The notes beneath the pieces were generated by a model that worked only from the letters and a program-made list of their open reading frames with translations, did not search any database and was not told the origin of the DNA. This document shows, one piece after another, positions 26,204 through 36,344 of a DNA stretch of 64,000 nt; within the stretch, counting starts at the first letter, position 1, and the number at the start of each line of letters is the position of its first letter. The DNA is from CAWHXG01 sp963833235 (GTDB lineage: Bacteria; Pseudomonadota; Alphaproteobacteria; Rhodobacterales; Rhodobacteraceae): the NCBI GenBank assembly GCA_963833235.1, contig CAWHXG010000001.1, positions 1 through 64,000 on the forward strand, written 5' to 3'. Both the position numbers and the translations under genes were made by a program.

Positions 26204-27604
26204 TCAGCCCGCCACGCTGCGCTCCAGCGCAGGGTAGCGGGCGCCAAGGGTGACCACCCGCAGCGCGTAGCTGAGGAGGAACGCCGCCCAGAGGCCCTGA
26301 TTGCCGAAGGGCGGCACCAGCAGCGCCACGGCCGCGGCGTAGACCGCGAGGGTGAGCAGCATCATGTTGCGCATGTCGGCGGTGCGGGTAGCGCCGATGA
26401 AGATCCCGTCGAGCATCCAGGAGCCGACCCCCACGAGCGGCACCGCCACCATGAAGGGCAGGAGCGCCCGGGCGGCGAGCCGCACGTCGGGCGCGGTGGT
26501 CATCGCGTCGACGACGAGGCCGCCGGCGAGCGCGAAGGCGAGGCCGAGCGCCACCGCCACGGCGAGCGCCCAGAGGCTGGCCAGCCGCGCCGCCCGCCGC
26601 AGCCCCGCGCGCGAGCCGGCGCCCGCCGCCTGCCCCACCAGCGCCTCCGCCGAGAACGCGAACCCGTCGAGCGCGAAGGCGGTGACGGAGATGAACTGAA
26701 AGAGGATCTGGTTGGCCGCCAGCGGCACCGCGCCGAGCCCGCCGCTGACGAAGAGGAACGAGACGACGATCCCCTGCAGCGCCAGCGAGCGGATCAGGAT
26801 GTCGCCGTTGACCGCGGCCATGCGGATCAGCCGGGCGCGGTCGGCGATGCGGCCCCAGGCGCGCCAGGCCCGGCCCGCGAAGGCGGCGCGGCACAGCCAG
26901 AGGCCAAGCGCCAGCCCCGACCATTCGGCCGCGAGCGTGGCGAAGGCGACGCCGTTCACCCCCCAGCCCAGGCCCAGCACGAACCACAGGTCGAGCCCCA
27001 CGTTCAGCCCGTTCATCGCCACCTGAAGAACCAGCACCGCGCGGGTCCGCTCCAGCGCGATCAGCCAGCCGGTCATGCCGTAGATCGCGATCGCCGCGGG
27101 GGCAGACCAGATGCGGATGGCCATGTAGCCGCGGGCGAGATCCTCGACCTCGGGCGGGGCGGGCGCCACGGCGAAGGCGCCGGCGAGGAGCGGCCCCTGC
27201 AGGGCGACGACCAGCGCGCCCGCCGCGCCCCCGATCAGCAGCGCCCGCATCAGCAGCGCCGAAACCTCGGCCGCGTCGCGGGCGCCCGCCGCCTGCGCCG
27301 TCAGCCCCGACGTGCCCATGCGCAGGAACCCGAAGACCCAGTAGAGCGCGGTCAGGATCGCCGCACCAAGGCCCACGGCCCCGATGGGCGCGGCCTCTCC
27401 CATCTGCCCCACGACGCCGGTATCTACGAGGCCGAGGATCGGCACGGTCACGTTCGAGAGCACGATCGGCCCGGCGATGGCCAGGACGCGGCGATTGGTC
27501 AGCCGGGGCGGCGGGCCGGCGGGAGGTTCGGCGGGCTGTTCGGGCGGCTTCTGCGAGGCAGGATCGGCGGCGGCGTCGCGCGTGGGCTCGCCCGCCTCAG
27601 CCAT
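26204..27604 (-). CDS. MATE family efflux transporter (DinF-like)
   Basis: This is a 466-residue inner-membrane protein with about twelve hydrophobic helices arranged as two similar halves (PIVLSNVTVPILGLVDTGVV near residue 45; VNGDILIRSLALQGIVVSFL near 240). A Pro-rich cytoplasmic N-tail of about 35 residues precedes helix 1. MATE proteins export cationic compounds using Na+ or H+. The DTGVVGQMG segment fits the DinF branch. Its start overlaps the next gene on the minus strand (thioesterase) by eight bases. Confidence 0.92.
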   Translation of the reverse strand: MAEAGEPTRDAAADPASQKPPEQPAEPPAGPPPRLTNRRVLAIAGPIVLSNVTVPILGLVDTGVVGQMGEAAPIGAVGLGAAILTALYWVFGFLRMGTSGLTAQAAGARDAAEVSALLMRALLIGGAAGALVVALQGPLLAGAFAVAPAPPEVEDLARGYMAIRIWSAPAAIAIYGMTGWLIALERTRAVLVLQVAMNGLNVGLDLWFVLGLGWGVNGVAFATLAAEWSGLALGLWLCRAAFAGRAWRAWGRIADRARLIRMAAVNGDILIRSLALQGIVVSFLFVSGGLGAVPLAANQILFQFISVTAFALDGFAFSAEALVGQAAGAGSRAGLRRAARLASLWALAVAVALGLAFALAGGLVVDAMTTAPDVRLAARALLPFMVAVPLVGVGSWMLDGIFIGATRTADMRNMMLLTLAVYAAAVALLVPPFGNQGLWAAFLLSYALRVVTLGARYPALERSVAG

Positions 27605-28133
27605 CGCCCGGCGCCGCCCGCGCCGGCATCAGGAAATGCCCGGTCGCCTGGGCGAAGAGCCGGGCGCGGTTGTCCTGCCAGCCCTCCACGTGCACGCTGG
27701 CATAGCGCCGACCGGAGCGGTTGACCCGCGCCCGCGCATAGGCGTCGCGCGGCAGGCCGGCGCGCAGGTAGTCGATGGTGAAGTCGATGGTCTTGGGCAT
27801 CCGCAGCGGCCTGGCCGGCGCGCCGCCAGCGCCGCCCACCGCCTCCGGCAGCGCGCCGCCGCGCTCCACATCCTCCCAAAGCCCCGTCCAGGCCAGCTCG
27901 ATCACCGCCGCGACCTCCAGGAACCCGGCCGTCGCTCCGCCATGCAGGGCCGGCAGGACCGGATTGCCGATCAGCTTGTCCTGGTAGGGCATCACCGCCG
28001 TCAGCTCGTCGCCGTGCCGTTCGAAGGCGATGCCGAGAAAGCCGATGAAGGGCACCTGCCCCACCAGCGCCCGCAAGGCCGCGTCGCGCCGCTGCTTGAC
28101 CACCTGCACCGGTTCGGGGCGCGCCCGGCTCAT
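27597..28133 (-). CDS. PaaI-type thioesterase family protein (hotdog fold), first of a pair
   Basis: The 178-residue product carries the hotdog pattern: PYQDKLIGNPVLPALHGGAT (family: NxxGxxHGGxxxxLxD) followed by a helix, then MPKTIDFTIDYLRAGLPRDA and a final beta-hairpin. The usual Asp after the helix is replaced in EVAAVIELAW, so catalytic competence is uncertain. These enzymes hydrolyse acyl-CoA thioesters. It overlaps the second thioesterase by four bases and the MATE gene by eight. Confidence 0.85.
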   Translation of the reverse strand: MSRARPEPVQVVKQRRDAALRALVGQVPFIGFLGIAFERHGDELTAVMPYQDKLIGNPVLPALHGGATAGFLEVAAVIELAWTGLWEDVERGGALPEAVGGAGGAPARPLRMPKTIDFTIDYLRAGLPRDAYARARVNRSGRRYASVHVEGWQDNRARLFAQATGHFLMPARAAPGDG

Positions 28134-28555
28134 GCCCGGCCCTCTACCGTGAAGGCGCCCGCGGCGCTGGCCACCGGGCGCTCGGCGTCGTCGTCCCAGG
28201 CCGTGGCGCGCACGAAGGCGATCGAGCGTGTGACCAGATGGCATTCCGCCGCCGCGTGGATCGTCTGGCCGGGGGTCGCCGCGCGCATGTAGTCGATCCG
28301 CAGGTCGAGCGTCGCGGTGCCGGGCCCGGCGTCGGGATGGCTCATCACGCTCGCCCCGCAGGTTGTGTCGATCAGCGCCGCCACCGCCCCGCCATGCACA
28401 ACGCCGGTCACCGGGTCGCCCACCAGCGCCGCCGCGTAGGGCATCGCCAGCTGCGAGCGCCCCGGCGCCATCTTGTCCAGCCGCAGGCCGAGCGCCTTCG
28501 CATAGGGCAGCTCGGTTATGAAGCTGCGCACCAGCGCGATCCTGTCGTCGTCCAT
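28130..28555 (-). CDS. PaaI-type thioesterase (hotdog fold), second of the pair
   Basis: The 141-residue product has the full hotdog motif GVVHGGAVAALIDTTCGASV, with the catalytic-type Asp, and the following strand TATLDLRIDYMRAATPG. It probably hydrolyses aryl- or acyl-CoA esters. ATGA coupling with the downstream paralogue suggests the two are made together, perhaps as a heteromer (inference). The gene lies just upstream of, and divergent from, the beta-oxidation regulators. Confidence 0.9.
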   Translation of the reverse strand: MDDDRIALVRSFITELPYAKALGLRLDKMAPGRSQLAMPYAAALVGDPVTGVVHGGAVAALIDTTCGASVMSHPDAGPGTATLDLRIDYMRAATPGQTIHAAAECHLVTRSIAFVRATAWDDDAERPVASAAGAFTVEGRA

Positions 28556-28781
28556 GGATCACGTCCCTTCCGCACCGTTCGCCCCTTCCTGCCGCGTCGC
28601 CCCGCCGGCGTCCAGCCCGCGCCAGGGGCGCGTGGGCCTGCGCCAAGCCCGCGCCTGGCCCGGCCGCATGTCGGGCAGCGCGGCCCCGGCGCCCGCCCGC
28701 CACCTGCGGGCACCCGGGGGCTTTGCGCGATTGCGCCGCCCCGCCCCCTTTCCTAGACTGCCCCTCGGGGAGAGAAACGCC

Positions 28782-29150
28782 ATGTCCGACACGCCACTGT
28801 CCTTCAAGCAGATGTGCGCGAAGTTCGACGTGACCCCGCGCACCTTGCGCTACTACGAGTATATCGAGCTGCTGAAACCGCAGAAGGACGGCCGGGTGCG
28901 CTGGTACACCCCCCGCGAGGTGGCCCGCATGACCCTCATCTTGCGCGGCCGCCGCTGGGGCTTTGGACTGGAAGAGATCCGCCAGTGGCTGCAGATCTAC
29001 GACCAGCGCGGCACCAGCGCCCAGATGGCCGAGTTCGTGCGCCTCGCCGACCGGCAGCTGCAGGTCCTCGCCGAGCAGCGCAACCAGATCGACGCCGCGA
29101 TGGCCGAGCTGCGCGATAGCCGCAAGGACGTGGCGGCCCAGCTCGATTAG
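28782..29150 (+). CDS. MerR family transcriptional regulator (first of two)
   Basis: This gives a 122-residue DNA-binding protein. The MerR winged helix is plain: SFKQMCAKFDVTPRTLRYYE, a wing around GRVRWYTPREVARM, and ILRGRRWGFGLEEIRQWLQI. A coiled-coil dimerisation helix follows (about residues 75–122). No metal-binding cysteines at the usual positions, so a metal sensor is unlikely. The ATG at 28782 follows GGGGAGAG. It is divergent from the thioesterases and upstream of a second, similar regulator and an acyl-CoA dehydrogenase, suggesting control of fatty-acid catabolism. Confidence 0.9.
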   Translation: MSDTPLSFKQMCAKFDVTPRTLRYYEYIELLKPQKDGRVRWYTPREVARMTLILRGRRWGFGLEEIRQWLQIYDQRGTSAQMAEFVRLADRQLQVLAEQRNQIDAAMAELRDSRKDVAAQLD

Positions 29151-29193
29151 CCTCGATCTTCCAAAGAATATCCCCCGACCTTCCGCCCCCAGT

Positions 29194-29210
29194 TATGCCG
29201 AAACGGCATA
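29194..29210. promoter_or_regulatory. Perfect 17-bp inverted repeat, candidate operator
   Basis: TATGCCG-AAA-CGGCATA is a perfect 7+3+7 palindrome in the A/T-richer 374-base gap between the two MerR genes. MerR-type dimers bind such symmetrical sites in promoters. Which regulator would use it is not known. Confidence 0.45.
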
Positions 29211-29420
29211 GCTCCCAGTCTAGGCGCAAGATTTGTCGAAATGCCTCCAACAGCGTCGATCCTCCTTCCCCAAACGTCGCGATTCCGCTGCAGCAGTGTC
29301 ATAGATTAATCCAAGCCACTGTAATCTGTATTAGTTTTTTCGAGCCGCCAGGAAAATCGCGACTAAGAATATATCGTCGCGGCCCGTGCCGGTTTGCACT
29401 CATGTCGCGGATCACCAAAT

Positions 29421-29431
29421 GACGTTACGTC
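29421..29431. promoter_or_regulatory. GACGT-T-ACGTC palindrome upstream of the second MerR gene
   Basis: This perfect 11-bp inverted repeat, flanked as AAT…TCATT, lies about 95 bases before the second MerR start. ACGT half-sites facing each other recall the sites of LiuR-like MerR regulators of branched-chain and fatty-acid catabolism (recalled from comparative work, not checked). It is a candidate autoregulatory operator. Confidence 0.4.
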
Positions 29432-29524
29432 TCATTGACCCGACGACCGCCTCGACTTGTATGCATGGAACGCATTGCTCACCTCCCGGCTTTCATACCC
29501 GTGCCCCTGAAACAGGATGCCACC

Positions 29525-29926
29525 ATGAATGCCCAGGACCTGATGACCATCCGCGACATGTGCACTGCGTACAATGTCACCCCGCGGACCTTGCGCTTCT
29601 ATGAGCAGAAGGAACTGCTCGCCCCCATCCGCGACGGCCAGAAACGCCTGTTCACCCGGCGCGACAGGGCGCGGCTCACGCTGATCCTGCGGGGCAAGCG
29701 CTTCGGCTTCTCGCTCGAGGAGATCCGGCAGCTTCTCGATCTCTACAATGCCGACGATACCCAGGAGCTGCAGTTGCGCAGGGCGCGGGAATATGCCGAG
29801 ACCCACCTGGCCGACATGATCACCCGCCGGCGCGAGCTGGACGCCGCCATCGCGGAACTGAACGATCAGCTGACCTGGAGCGCGCAGCGCCTGAACGAGA
29901 TCGAGGCCGCGCGCTCGGCCGCCTGA
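29525..29926 (+). CDS. MerR family transcriptional regulator (second of two)
   Basis: This 133-residue paralogue of the first regulator shares the frame VTPRTLRFYEQKELLAPIRD and LTLILRGKRFGFSLEEIRQL, then a C-terminal coiled coil (about 78–130). ATG 29525 is preferred because the product then begins like its neighbour; an ATG at 29465 would add 20 residues with no family match. The acyl-CoA dehydrogenase follows 217 bases later on the same strand, so it is the natural candidate regulator for that gene. Confidence 0.9.
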   Translation: MNAQDLMTIRDMCTAYNVTPRTLRFYEQKELLAPIRDGQKRLFTRRDRARLTLILRGKRFGFSLEEIRQLLDLYNADDTQELQLRRAREYAETHLADMITRRRELDAAIAELNDQLTWSAQRLNEIEAARSAA

Positions 29927-30143
29927 TCCGCCACGCACGCCACCGCGCGGGCCAGCCGCCGGGCCACGCCCGGCCGCCCGCCCCCCGTTGCTCGCCCCCC
30001 CGGTCGCCCGCCGGCCCCGGGGGGCAGAGCCGGCAGGACGCAGCGGCAGACTTGACGCCCGCAAAGCGCCGGCCCCAGACGGGGGCCTGTCACGCGGGGC
30101 CCGGGCAGGGCGCGGCCGCGGTCGAGATCAGCGGAGAACCCCG

Positions 30144-31922
30144 ATGCCCAGCTACACGGCGCCCACCCAGGACATGCAATTCGTGCTGCAGGACGTGCTC
30201 GACGTCGCGGCCAGCGACATCCCCGGCTACGACGAGCTCGACCGCGACAGCACGTCGGCGATCCTGGAAGAGGCCGGCAAGCTCGCGTCCGAGGTGCTCG
30301 CCCCGCTCAACCCGGTCGGCGACGCCCAGGGCTGCACGCTCGAGAACGGCATCGTGCGCACGCCCGATGGCTTCAAGGACGCCTACGACCGGATGCGCGA
30401 AGGCGGCTGGATGGGCGTCGACGCCGACCCGGAATACGGCGGCCAGGGCATGCCCTACCTCGTCTATTCCTTCACCGGAGAGATGTTCTCGTCGGCCAAC
30501 ATGGCCTTCAACATGTATCAGGGCCTGACCCACGGCGCGGTCCAGGCCATTCAGGCGCACGGCTCGCCCGCGCAAAAGGCCACCTACCTGCCCGGCATGA
30601 TCGACGGGCGCTGGTCGGGCACCATGAACCTCACCGAGCCGCAATGCGGCACCGATCTGGGCCTGATCCGCACCAAGGCGGAACCGCAGGACGACGGCAG
30701 CTACGCCATCACCGGCCAGAAGATCTGGATCTCGGCGGGCGAGCACGACATGGCCGACAACATCGTGCATCTCGTCCTCGCCAGGATCCCCGGCGGCCCC
30801 GATGGCGTGAAGGGCATCAGCCTCTTCATCGTGCCGAAGTTCCTCGTCAACGACGACGGATCGCTCGGCGACCGCAACGCGGTCAGCTGCGGCGGGCTGG
30901 AAAAGAAGATGGGCATCCACGGCAACGCCACCTGCGTGATGAACTACGACGGCGCCACGGGCTTTCTCGTCGGCGAGGCGAACAAGGGCATGCGCGCCAT
31001 GTTCACCATGATGAACGAGGCGCGGCTCGGCGTCGGCGCGCAGGGCTACAGCCAGGGGGTCGTCGCCTACCAGAACGCCGCCGATTTCGCGCGCGACCGC
31101 CTGCAGGGCCGCGACGTCACCGGCGCCGCCAACCCGAACGGCCCCGCCGACCCGATCATCGTCCACCCGGACGTGCGCCGGAACCTCATGCACCAGAAAA
31201 GCTTCGTGGAGGGCGCCCGCGCCTTCACCCTTTGGGGCGCCACGCTGATCGACCGCGGCCACCGGATGGGCGACGCGGAGGCCGAGGCGCTGGTGTCGCT
31301 GCTCACGCCGGTGCTCAAGGGCTTCCTCACCGACAAGGGGTTCGAGACCACGGTCCTCGCCCAGCAGACGCTCGGCGGCTCCGGCTTCACCCGCGAATGG
31401 GGGATCGAGCAGTTCGTCCGCGATGCCCGGATCACGATGATCTACGAGGGCACCAACGGCGTGCAGTCGCTCGACCTGGTCGGCCGCAAGCTGCCGGCCG
31501 GCGGCGGCAAAGCCATCATGGCATTCTTCGATCTCGTCAAGGCGTTCTGCAAGGACCACGAGGGCGATGCCGCTTTGAAGGCCGATTTTCTCGATCCGCT
31601 GAAGGCCGCCTCCAAGGATCTGCAGGCCGCGGCGATGTACTTCATGCAGTCGGCCGCGAAGGACCCGTCGAACGCGCTCGCCGGCTCCTACGACTTCATG
31701 CATCTCTTCGGGCATGTCTGCCTCGGCCTGATGTGGGCGCGGATGGGGGAAGCGGCGCAGCGGATGCTGGACGCCGGCGAGGGCGACGCCGAATTCCTGC
31801 GCGCCAAGCGCGCCACCGGGCGCTACTACATGGCCCGGCACCTGCCGGCGACCGCGATGCACCGGGCCCGGATCGAGACCGGCGGCGAGACGGTCATGGC
31901 CCTGGCGGCCAACGACTTCTGA
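30144..31922 (+). CDS. Acyl-CoA dehydrogenase with C-terminal extension (FadE/DmdC type)
   Basis: The FAD enzyme introduces the alpha-beta double bond in acyl-CoA. The 592-residue length and the extra C-terminal helical domain (after about 470, with ASKDLQAAAMYFMQSAAKDP) fit the large FadE12/DmdC class rather than the 380-residue class. FAD and substrate motifs are MNLTEPQCGTDLGLIRT, QKIWISAGEHD and, with the catalytic Glu, ITMIYEGTNGVQSLDLVGRK. Substrate could be fatty acyl-CoA or, as in marine relatives, methylmercaptopropionyl-CoA; context with thiolase and FadB-like genes favours fatty acids. Confidence 0.9.
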   Translation: MPSYTAPTQDMQFVLQDVLDVAASDIPGYDELDRDSTSAILEEAGKLASEVLAPLNPVGDAQGCTLENGIVRTPDGFKDAYDRMREGGWMGVDADPEYGGQGMPYLVYSFTGEMFSSANMAFNMYQGLTHGAVQAIQAHGSPAQKATYLPGMIDGRWSGTMNLTEPQCGTDLGLIRTKAEPQDDGSYAITGQKIWISAGEHDMADNIVHLVLARIPGGPDGVKGISLFIVPKFLVNDDGSLGDRNAVSCGGLEKKMGIHGNATCVMNYDGATGFLVGEANKGMRAMFTMMNEARLGVGAQGYSQGVVAYQNAADFARDRLQGRDVTGAANPNGPADPIIVHPDVRRNLMHQKSFVEGARAFTLWGATLIDRGHRMGDAEAEALVSLLTPVLKGFLTDKGFETTVLAQQTLGGSGFTREWGIEQFVRDARITMIYEGTNGVQSLDLVGRKLPAGGGKAIMAFFDLVKAFCKDHEGDAALKADFLDPLKAASKDLQAAAMYFMQSAAKDPSNALAGSYDFMHLFGHVCLGLMWARMGEAAQRMLDAGEGDAEFLRAKRATGRYYMARHLPATAMHRARIETGGETVMALAANDF

Positions 31923-32724
31923 CGCAGGGGCCCCGGCGCTCCGCCGCCGCCAGCGCCGCGCCCCATCGTCGGGCCGGCACCGCGCCCGGCCCGAACCGAC
32001 CGCTCGGCGGGGGCCATCCAGGGCCGACGGCACCGCCCAGGCCCGCAGGTGCGCCCCGCATCACGCGGGCCTTGCATGACGCCCCGGGATCGGCCGGCGT
32101 CGCACGGCGTGTCCGCCCTCGTCCAGTCCCCCCAAACCATGCGCTGTCCAGCAGCCCAGCCGATGCCGCCGCCATCAGAGGGGCCTCCCCCACACCAACC
32201 GCGCCCCTGTCTTTGCAGGCGCTGCCCCATATCCGCGCAAGGCGCCGCTCCTCCCTGCAGGCTCAACCGCCCCACGCAATCGATCGCCTGCCCTTACCCT
32301 CGTTGCCACCCCAGCAACCCCGCCGGAGGCCACCTGTCCGACCTTCCCCGCATCGCGCCGGCCCCCGCCAGCTTCTAAGGTCCTCAAATATCCCCGCCGG
32401 AGGCACCCGCCGCGCAGCCAGCGCAACCCTAACGGCATCTCGCCGCCGGCCCCCCCAACTTCGATATTCCCCAACATCCCCGCCGGAGGCACCCGCCCCC
32501 GCGGCCAGCCCCAACCCTCACGGCACCCCGCCGCCAGTCCCTGCCAGCTTCGATATTCCCCAAATATCCCCGCCGGAGGCACCTGCCAGCGCAACACGTC
32601 CGGGCCGCCCACGCCACGCCGGACCGCTCCCGCGCAACGCAGCGTTCCCCGAGCGGTCCGGGAAATTCCCCGCTAGACAGGCCCGCAAGGCCCCCGCCGT
32701 CCAGATCGTCCAGAAGGGAGTGTC
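31923..32724. other. 800-base gene-free stretch with a repeat array
   Basis: No convincing coding frame exists between the acyl-CoA dehydrogenase and the small gene at 32725. The first ~350 bases are C-rich with nothing recognised. The rest holds four imperfect tandem copies of a 75–90-base unit (listed separately) and a final ~140 bases leading into the next gene. Confidence 0.7.
32255..32600. repeat. Four imperfect tandem copies carrying the CCCCGCCGGAGGC core
   Basis: The core CCCCGCCGGAGGC ends at 32330, 32404, 32490 and 32580, a spacing of 74, 86 and 90 bases. Copies 2–4 also share upstream blocks such as CAGCTTCGATATTCCCCAAA and ACGGCA…CGCCGCC, so whole units, not only the core, were duplicated. 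Read on the minus strand each is the GCCTCCGGCGGGGATATTTG element seen singly at 26.2 and 39.6 kb. Confidence 0.85.
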
Positions 32725-32949
32725 ATGGCCAAGCGACTGCCCCTGCCGAAGCGCCTCACCCTCGCGCTGACCGAAAGCGCCCATGCCCGCCTGCGAACGC
32801 TCAACGCCACCTATGGGCTTGGCAACAACTACCTGCTGACCGTGCTGCTGGAGAACCTCGACGACATCGCCGACCCGGCACGGCTCGACGCCGCCTTCGC
32901 CGGCTTCATCGCCGAATACGGCGCGCCGACATCCGGAGCCAGGCCATGA
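32725..32949 (+). CDS. Small hypothetical protein in the beta-oxidation cluster
   Basis: This gives a 74-residue protein that begins MAKRLPLPKRLTLALTESAH and continues with a predicted helix around ARLRTLNATYGLGNNYLLTV. A GGGAG site precedes the ATG. Its last codons overlap the GST start by four bases (ATGA), so it is coupled to that gene. The pattern loosely resembles short ribbon-helix-helix-like proteins (LPKRLTLALTESAHARL could be such a start), but this is a guess; no function is assigned. Confidence 0.65.
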   Translation: MAKRLPLPKRLTLALTESAHARLRTLNATYGLGNNYLLTVLLENLDDIADPARLDAAFAGFIAEYGAPTSGARP

Positions 32950-33581
32950 CGGCTCAGCTCCACTGCTTCGGCGAGTCGGGCAATGCCTACAAGGCGGCGC
33001 TGACCATGACGCTGGCGGGGTTCGACTGGTCCCCCGTCTTCGTCGATTTCTTCAACGGCGCCACCCGCGCCACGGCGTTCCGCGCCCTCAACCCCATGGG
33101 CGAGGTGCCCGTCCTCGTCGATGGCAGCACCACGATAGCCCAGTCCGGCGTCATCCAGGACTACGTCGCCACCGCCACCGGCCGCCTCGGCGCCACCACG
33201 CCGGAGGGCCGCCGCGAGATCTGGCGCTGGATCCTCTTCGACAACCACAAGAACAGCGGCATCGCCGGCCCCTTGCGCTTCAACATGAACTTCCTGCCCG
33301 AGGAACGCCGCAACGCCGACGTCAACGCCTTCCTCTCCATGCGCCACAATTCCGCCATGAAGGTGCTCGACGCCGCCCTCGACGGGCGCGACTGGCTGGT
33401 CGGCGACGCCCCCACCATCGCCGACATCGCCAATGCCGGCTATCTCTACTATCCCGAACCCTACGGCTTCGACCGCGCCGCCTTTCCGGCCGTCGATGCC
33501 TGGCTCGACCGGCTCGCGGCCCTGCCCGGCTGGCAGCATCCCTACGATCTCATGCCCCGTTCGGCGCCCCAGGCCGCCTGA
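32946..33581 (+). CDS. Glutathione S-transferase family protein
   Basis: The 211-residue product has an N-terminal thioredoxin-like domain (LHCFGESGNAYKAALTMTLA, then NPMGEVPVLVDGSTTIAQSG with the cis-Pro and the glutathione-binding Gln-Ser) and a C-terminal all-helical domain with the N-capping motif GDAPTIADIANAGY. It would conjugate or bind glutathione in the cytoplasm; the substrate is unknown. It sits between the acyl-CoA dehydrogenase and the thiolase, as in related genomes. Confidence 0.9.
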   Translation: MTAQLHCFGESGNAYKAALTMTLAGFDWSPVFVDFFNGATRATAFRALNPMGEVPVLVDGSTTIAQSGVIQDYVATATGRLGATTPEGRREIWRWILFDNHKNSGIAGPLRFNMNFLPEERRNADVNAFLSMRHNSAMKVLDAALDGRDWLVGDAPTIADIANAGYLYYPEPYGFDRAAFPAVDAWLDRLAALPGWQHPYDLMPRSAPQAA

Positions 33582-33600
33582 CCCCGAAAGGACCCCGCCG

Positions 33601-34854
<1,254 letters not shown>

Positions 34855-34984
34855 TCCGCCGGGCACGCGCCTCGGCCAGCGCGCCCATGCGACAATAGAT
34901 GGCGGCTCATGTCCTTGTGACGAGCCTCGAAATGCCCTTAGGTCAAGGCAACCGGGCGCGGGGGGCCCGGGCGCGGGGGGCGTC

Positions 34985-35476
34985 GTGTCGAACCAGTTGC
35001 AGTCCTTCTTCTCCCGCCAGGCGCAGCATCTGCGCGAAGGACGCATCACCGCGCTCGCGCAATCCTACCAGACCCCGCTTCCGGTGTACCTCGTCGGCGA
35101 TGCGCGCTGGCACAAGCTGTCCACCCGGCGGGATGTGGTCTCGGTCTTCGAGGCCAAGCATGCCGGCGTCGCCGCCGCCGGCATCGGGCGCATGCGGGCC
35201 TGCGTGATCGGGTCCGCCAGCGCCGCACCCACCAACCCCAAAAGCGTCGCCGCCATCCCGCGCCGGGTGCGTGCCGACGTGATCTGGTTCTTCGTCGGCA
35301 GCGACGGCAGCCCGCAGGATCGCACGACCGCCTCCTACTTCATGCAACGGGTCGGCGGCCGATTGCGGGTCGTGATGATCGAATTCTATCAGATCGGCTT
35401 TCCCCAGATGGATGACTGGTTCGCCGATCACGCCGGGAAGATGCCGGACCGCCCGGCGACGTTTACAGTCAGATAG
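34985..35476 (+). CDS. Hypothetical NTF2-like protein (a)
   Basis: This gives a 163-residue protein beginning at GTG 34985. The layout is an N-terminal helix (SNQLQSFFSRQAQHLREGRI), a strand YQTPLPVYL, a helix RRDVVSVFEAKHAGVAAAGI, then a curved sheet (RRVRADVIWFFVGSDGS, then GRLRVVMIEFYQIGFPQM). This order resembles SnoaL/NTF2-like small proteins. The gene at 36345 has the same layout, with limited similarity. No catalytic residues are recognised. The GTG start has no strong ribosome site, so the exact beginning is uncertain. Confidence 0.65.
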   Translation: MSNQLQSFFSRQAQHLREGRITALAQSYQTPLPVYLVGDARWHKLSTRRDVVSVFEAKHAGVAAAGIGRMRACVIGSASAAPTNPKSVAAIPRRVRADVIWFFVGSDGSPQDRTTASYFMQRVGGRLRVVMIEFYQIGFPQMDDWFADHAGKMPDRPATFTVR

Positions 35477-35638
35477 GGGTTGCCCGCGCGCCGCGCCGGG
35501 CAGGGCAGGCCCCCCCGTACCCGCACACCCGCGCGACCGGGCGATCCTCCGGGGCCGCGCGCCGGCGCCCGACCGGATGGCCTTGCCAGCGGCGCCTGCG
35601 GCAGGTTCCATCGGGGCGTCCCACGAAAGGCCACGCCC

Positions 35639-36115
35639 ATGCCGAAACTCGATCTCGCCGCGACGCCCGTCAAGTCCGGGTCGATCTACCCCGCCCCTTA
35701 CGGCGCCCAGATGGCCGGGCGCCGCTCCCTGCGCCTCGGCCAGGCGGGGGGGCTGACCCAGTTCGGCGCCAATCTCGTCATCCTCGATCCCGGCGCCCGG
35801 TCCAGCCTGCGGCACTGGCACCGGCACGAAGACGAGTTCGTCATGGTGGTGTCGGGCGAGGTGATCCTCGTCACCGACGCCGGCGAGGCGCCCATGGGCC
35901 CCGGAGACTGCGCCGCCTTTCCCGCGGGCGATCCCGACGGACATTGCTTTCTCAACCGTTCCGGCGCAGAGGCCCGCTTTCTCGTCGTCGGCACCAGGGC
36001 CCCGCGCGAGGTCGCCACCTACTCCGACGTCGATCTCGTCGCCACGATCGAGGCAGGAACCGCCGCGTTCACCCGGCGCGACGGTCGCCCCTACGTTCCC
36101 CCCGAAGGCGCGTGA
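35639..36115 (+). CDS. Cupin domain protein
   Basis: The 158-residue protein has a single conserved beta-barrel. Cupin motif 1 appears as SSLRHWHRHEDEFVMVVSGE (two His, Glu, Gly) and motif 2 as GPGDCAAFPAGDPDGHCFLN with the final His, so a metal site is intact. Family members range from dioxygenases to sugar epimerases and the substrate cannot be read. It is flanked by the two NTF2-like genes, all on the plus strand. Confidence 0.85.
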   Translation: MPKLDLAATPVKSGSIYPAPYGAQMAGRRSLRLGQAGGLTQFGANLVILDPGARSSLRHWHRHEDEFVMVVSGEVILVTDAGEAPMGPGDCAAFPAGDPDGHCFLNRSGAEARFLVVGTRAPREVATYSDVDLVATIEAGTAAFTRRDGRPYVPPEGA

Positions 36116-36344
36116 GCCGCACCTTGGCCGGATGCGCCGCCGGTCTTCCGGCCCGGCCGGCAGGCGGCAGGCCGCTCTCCGGCCGTTCAGCAAACGCAAA
36201 CCACGATCAACTGCCAAAGCGGGCGCGCCGGGTCTTTCCGGTCCGGGATTAACCTCGGCAAAAGCACGCTGTGGTTGTGTCGCCGATGCGCCCATCCTGC
36301 GGCCTCGGTCAGCGACCGCCGCGATACCCATGAGGTCAGATCAG

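Noticed and set aside
28238..28756. Plus-strand open frame opposite the thioesterase gene
   Set aside because: It is antisense to a well-conserved hotdog protein and shows only reverse-frame composition.
30644..32770. Plus-strand open frame of about 700 codons
   Set aside because: It overlaps acyl-CoA dehydrogenase in another frame and runs on through repeat DNA; composition is Arg/Pro-rich and without motifs.
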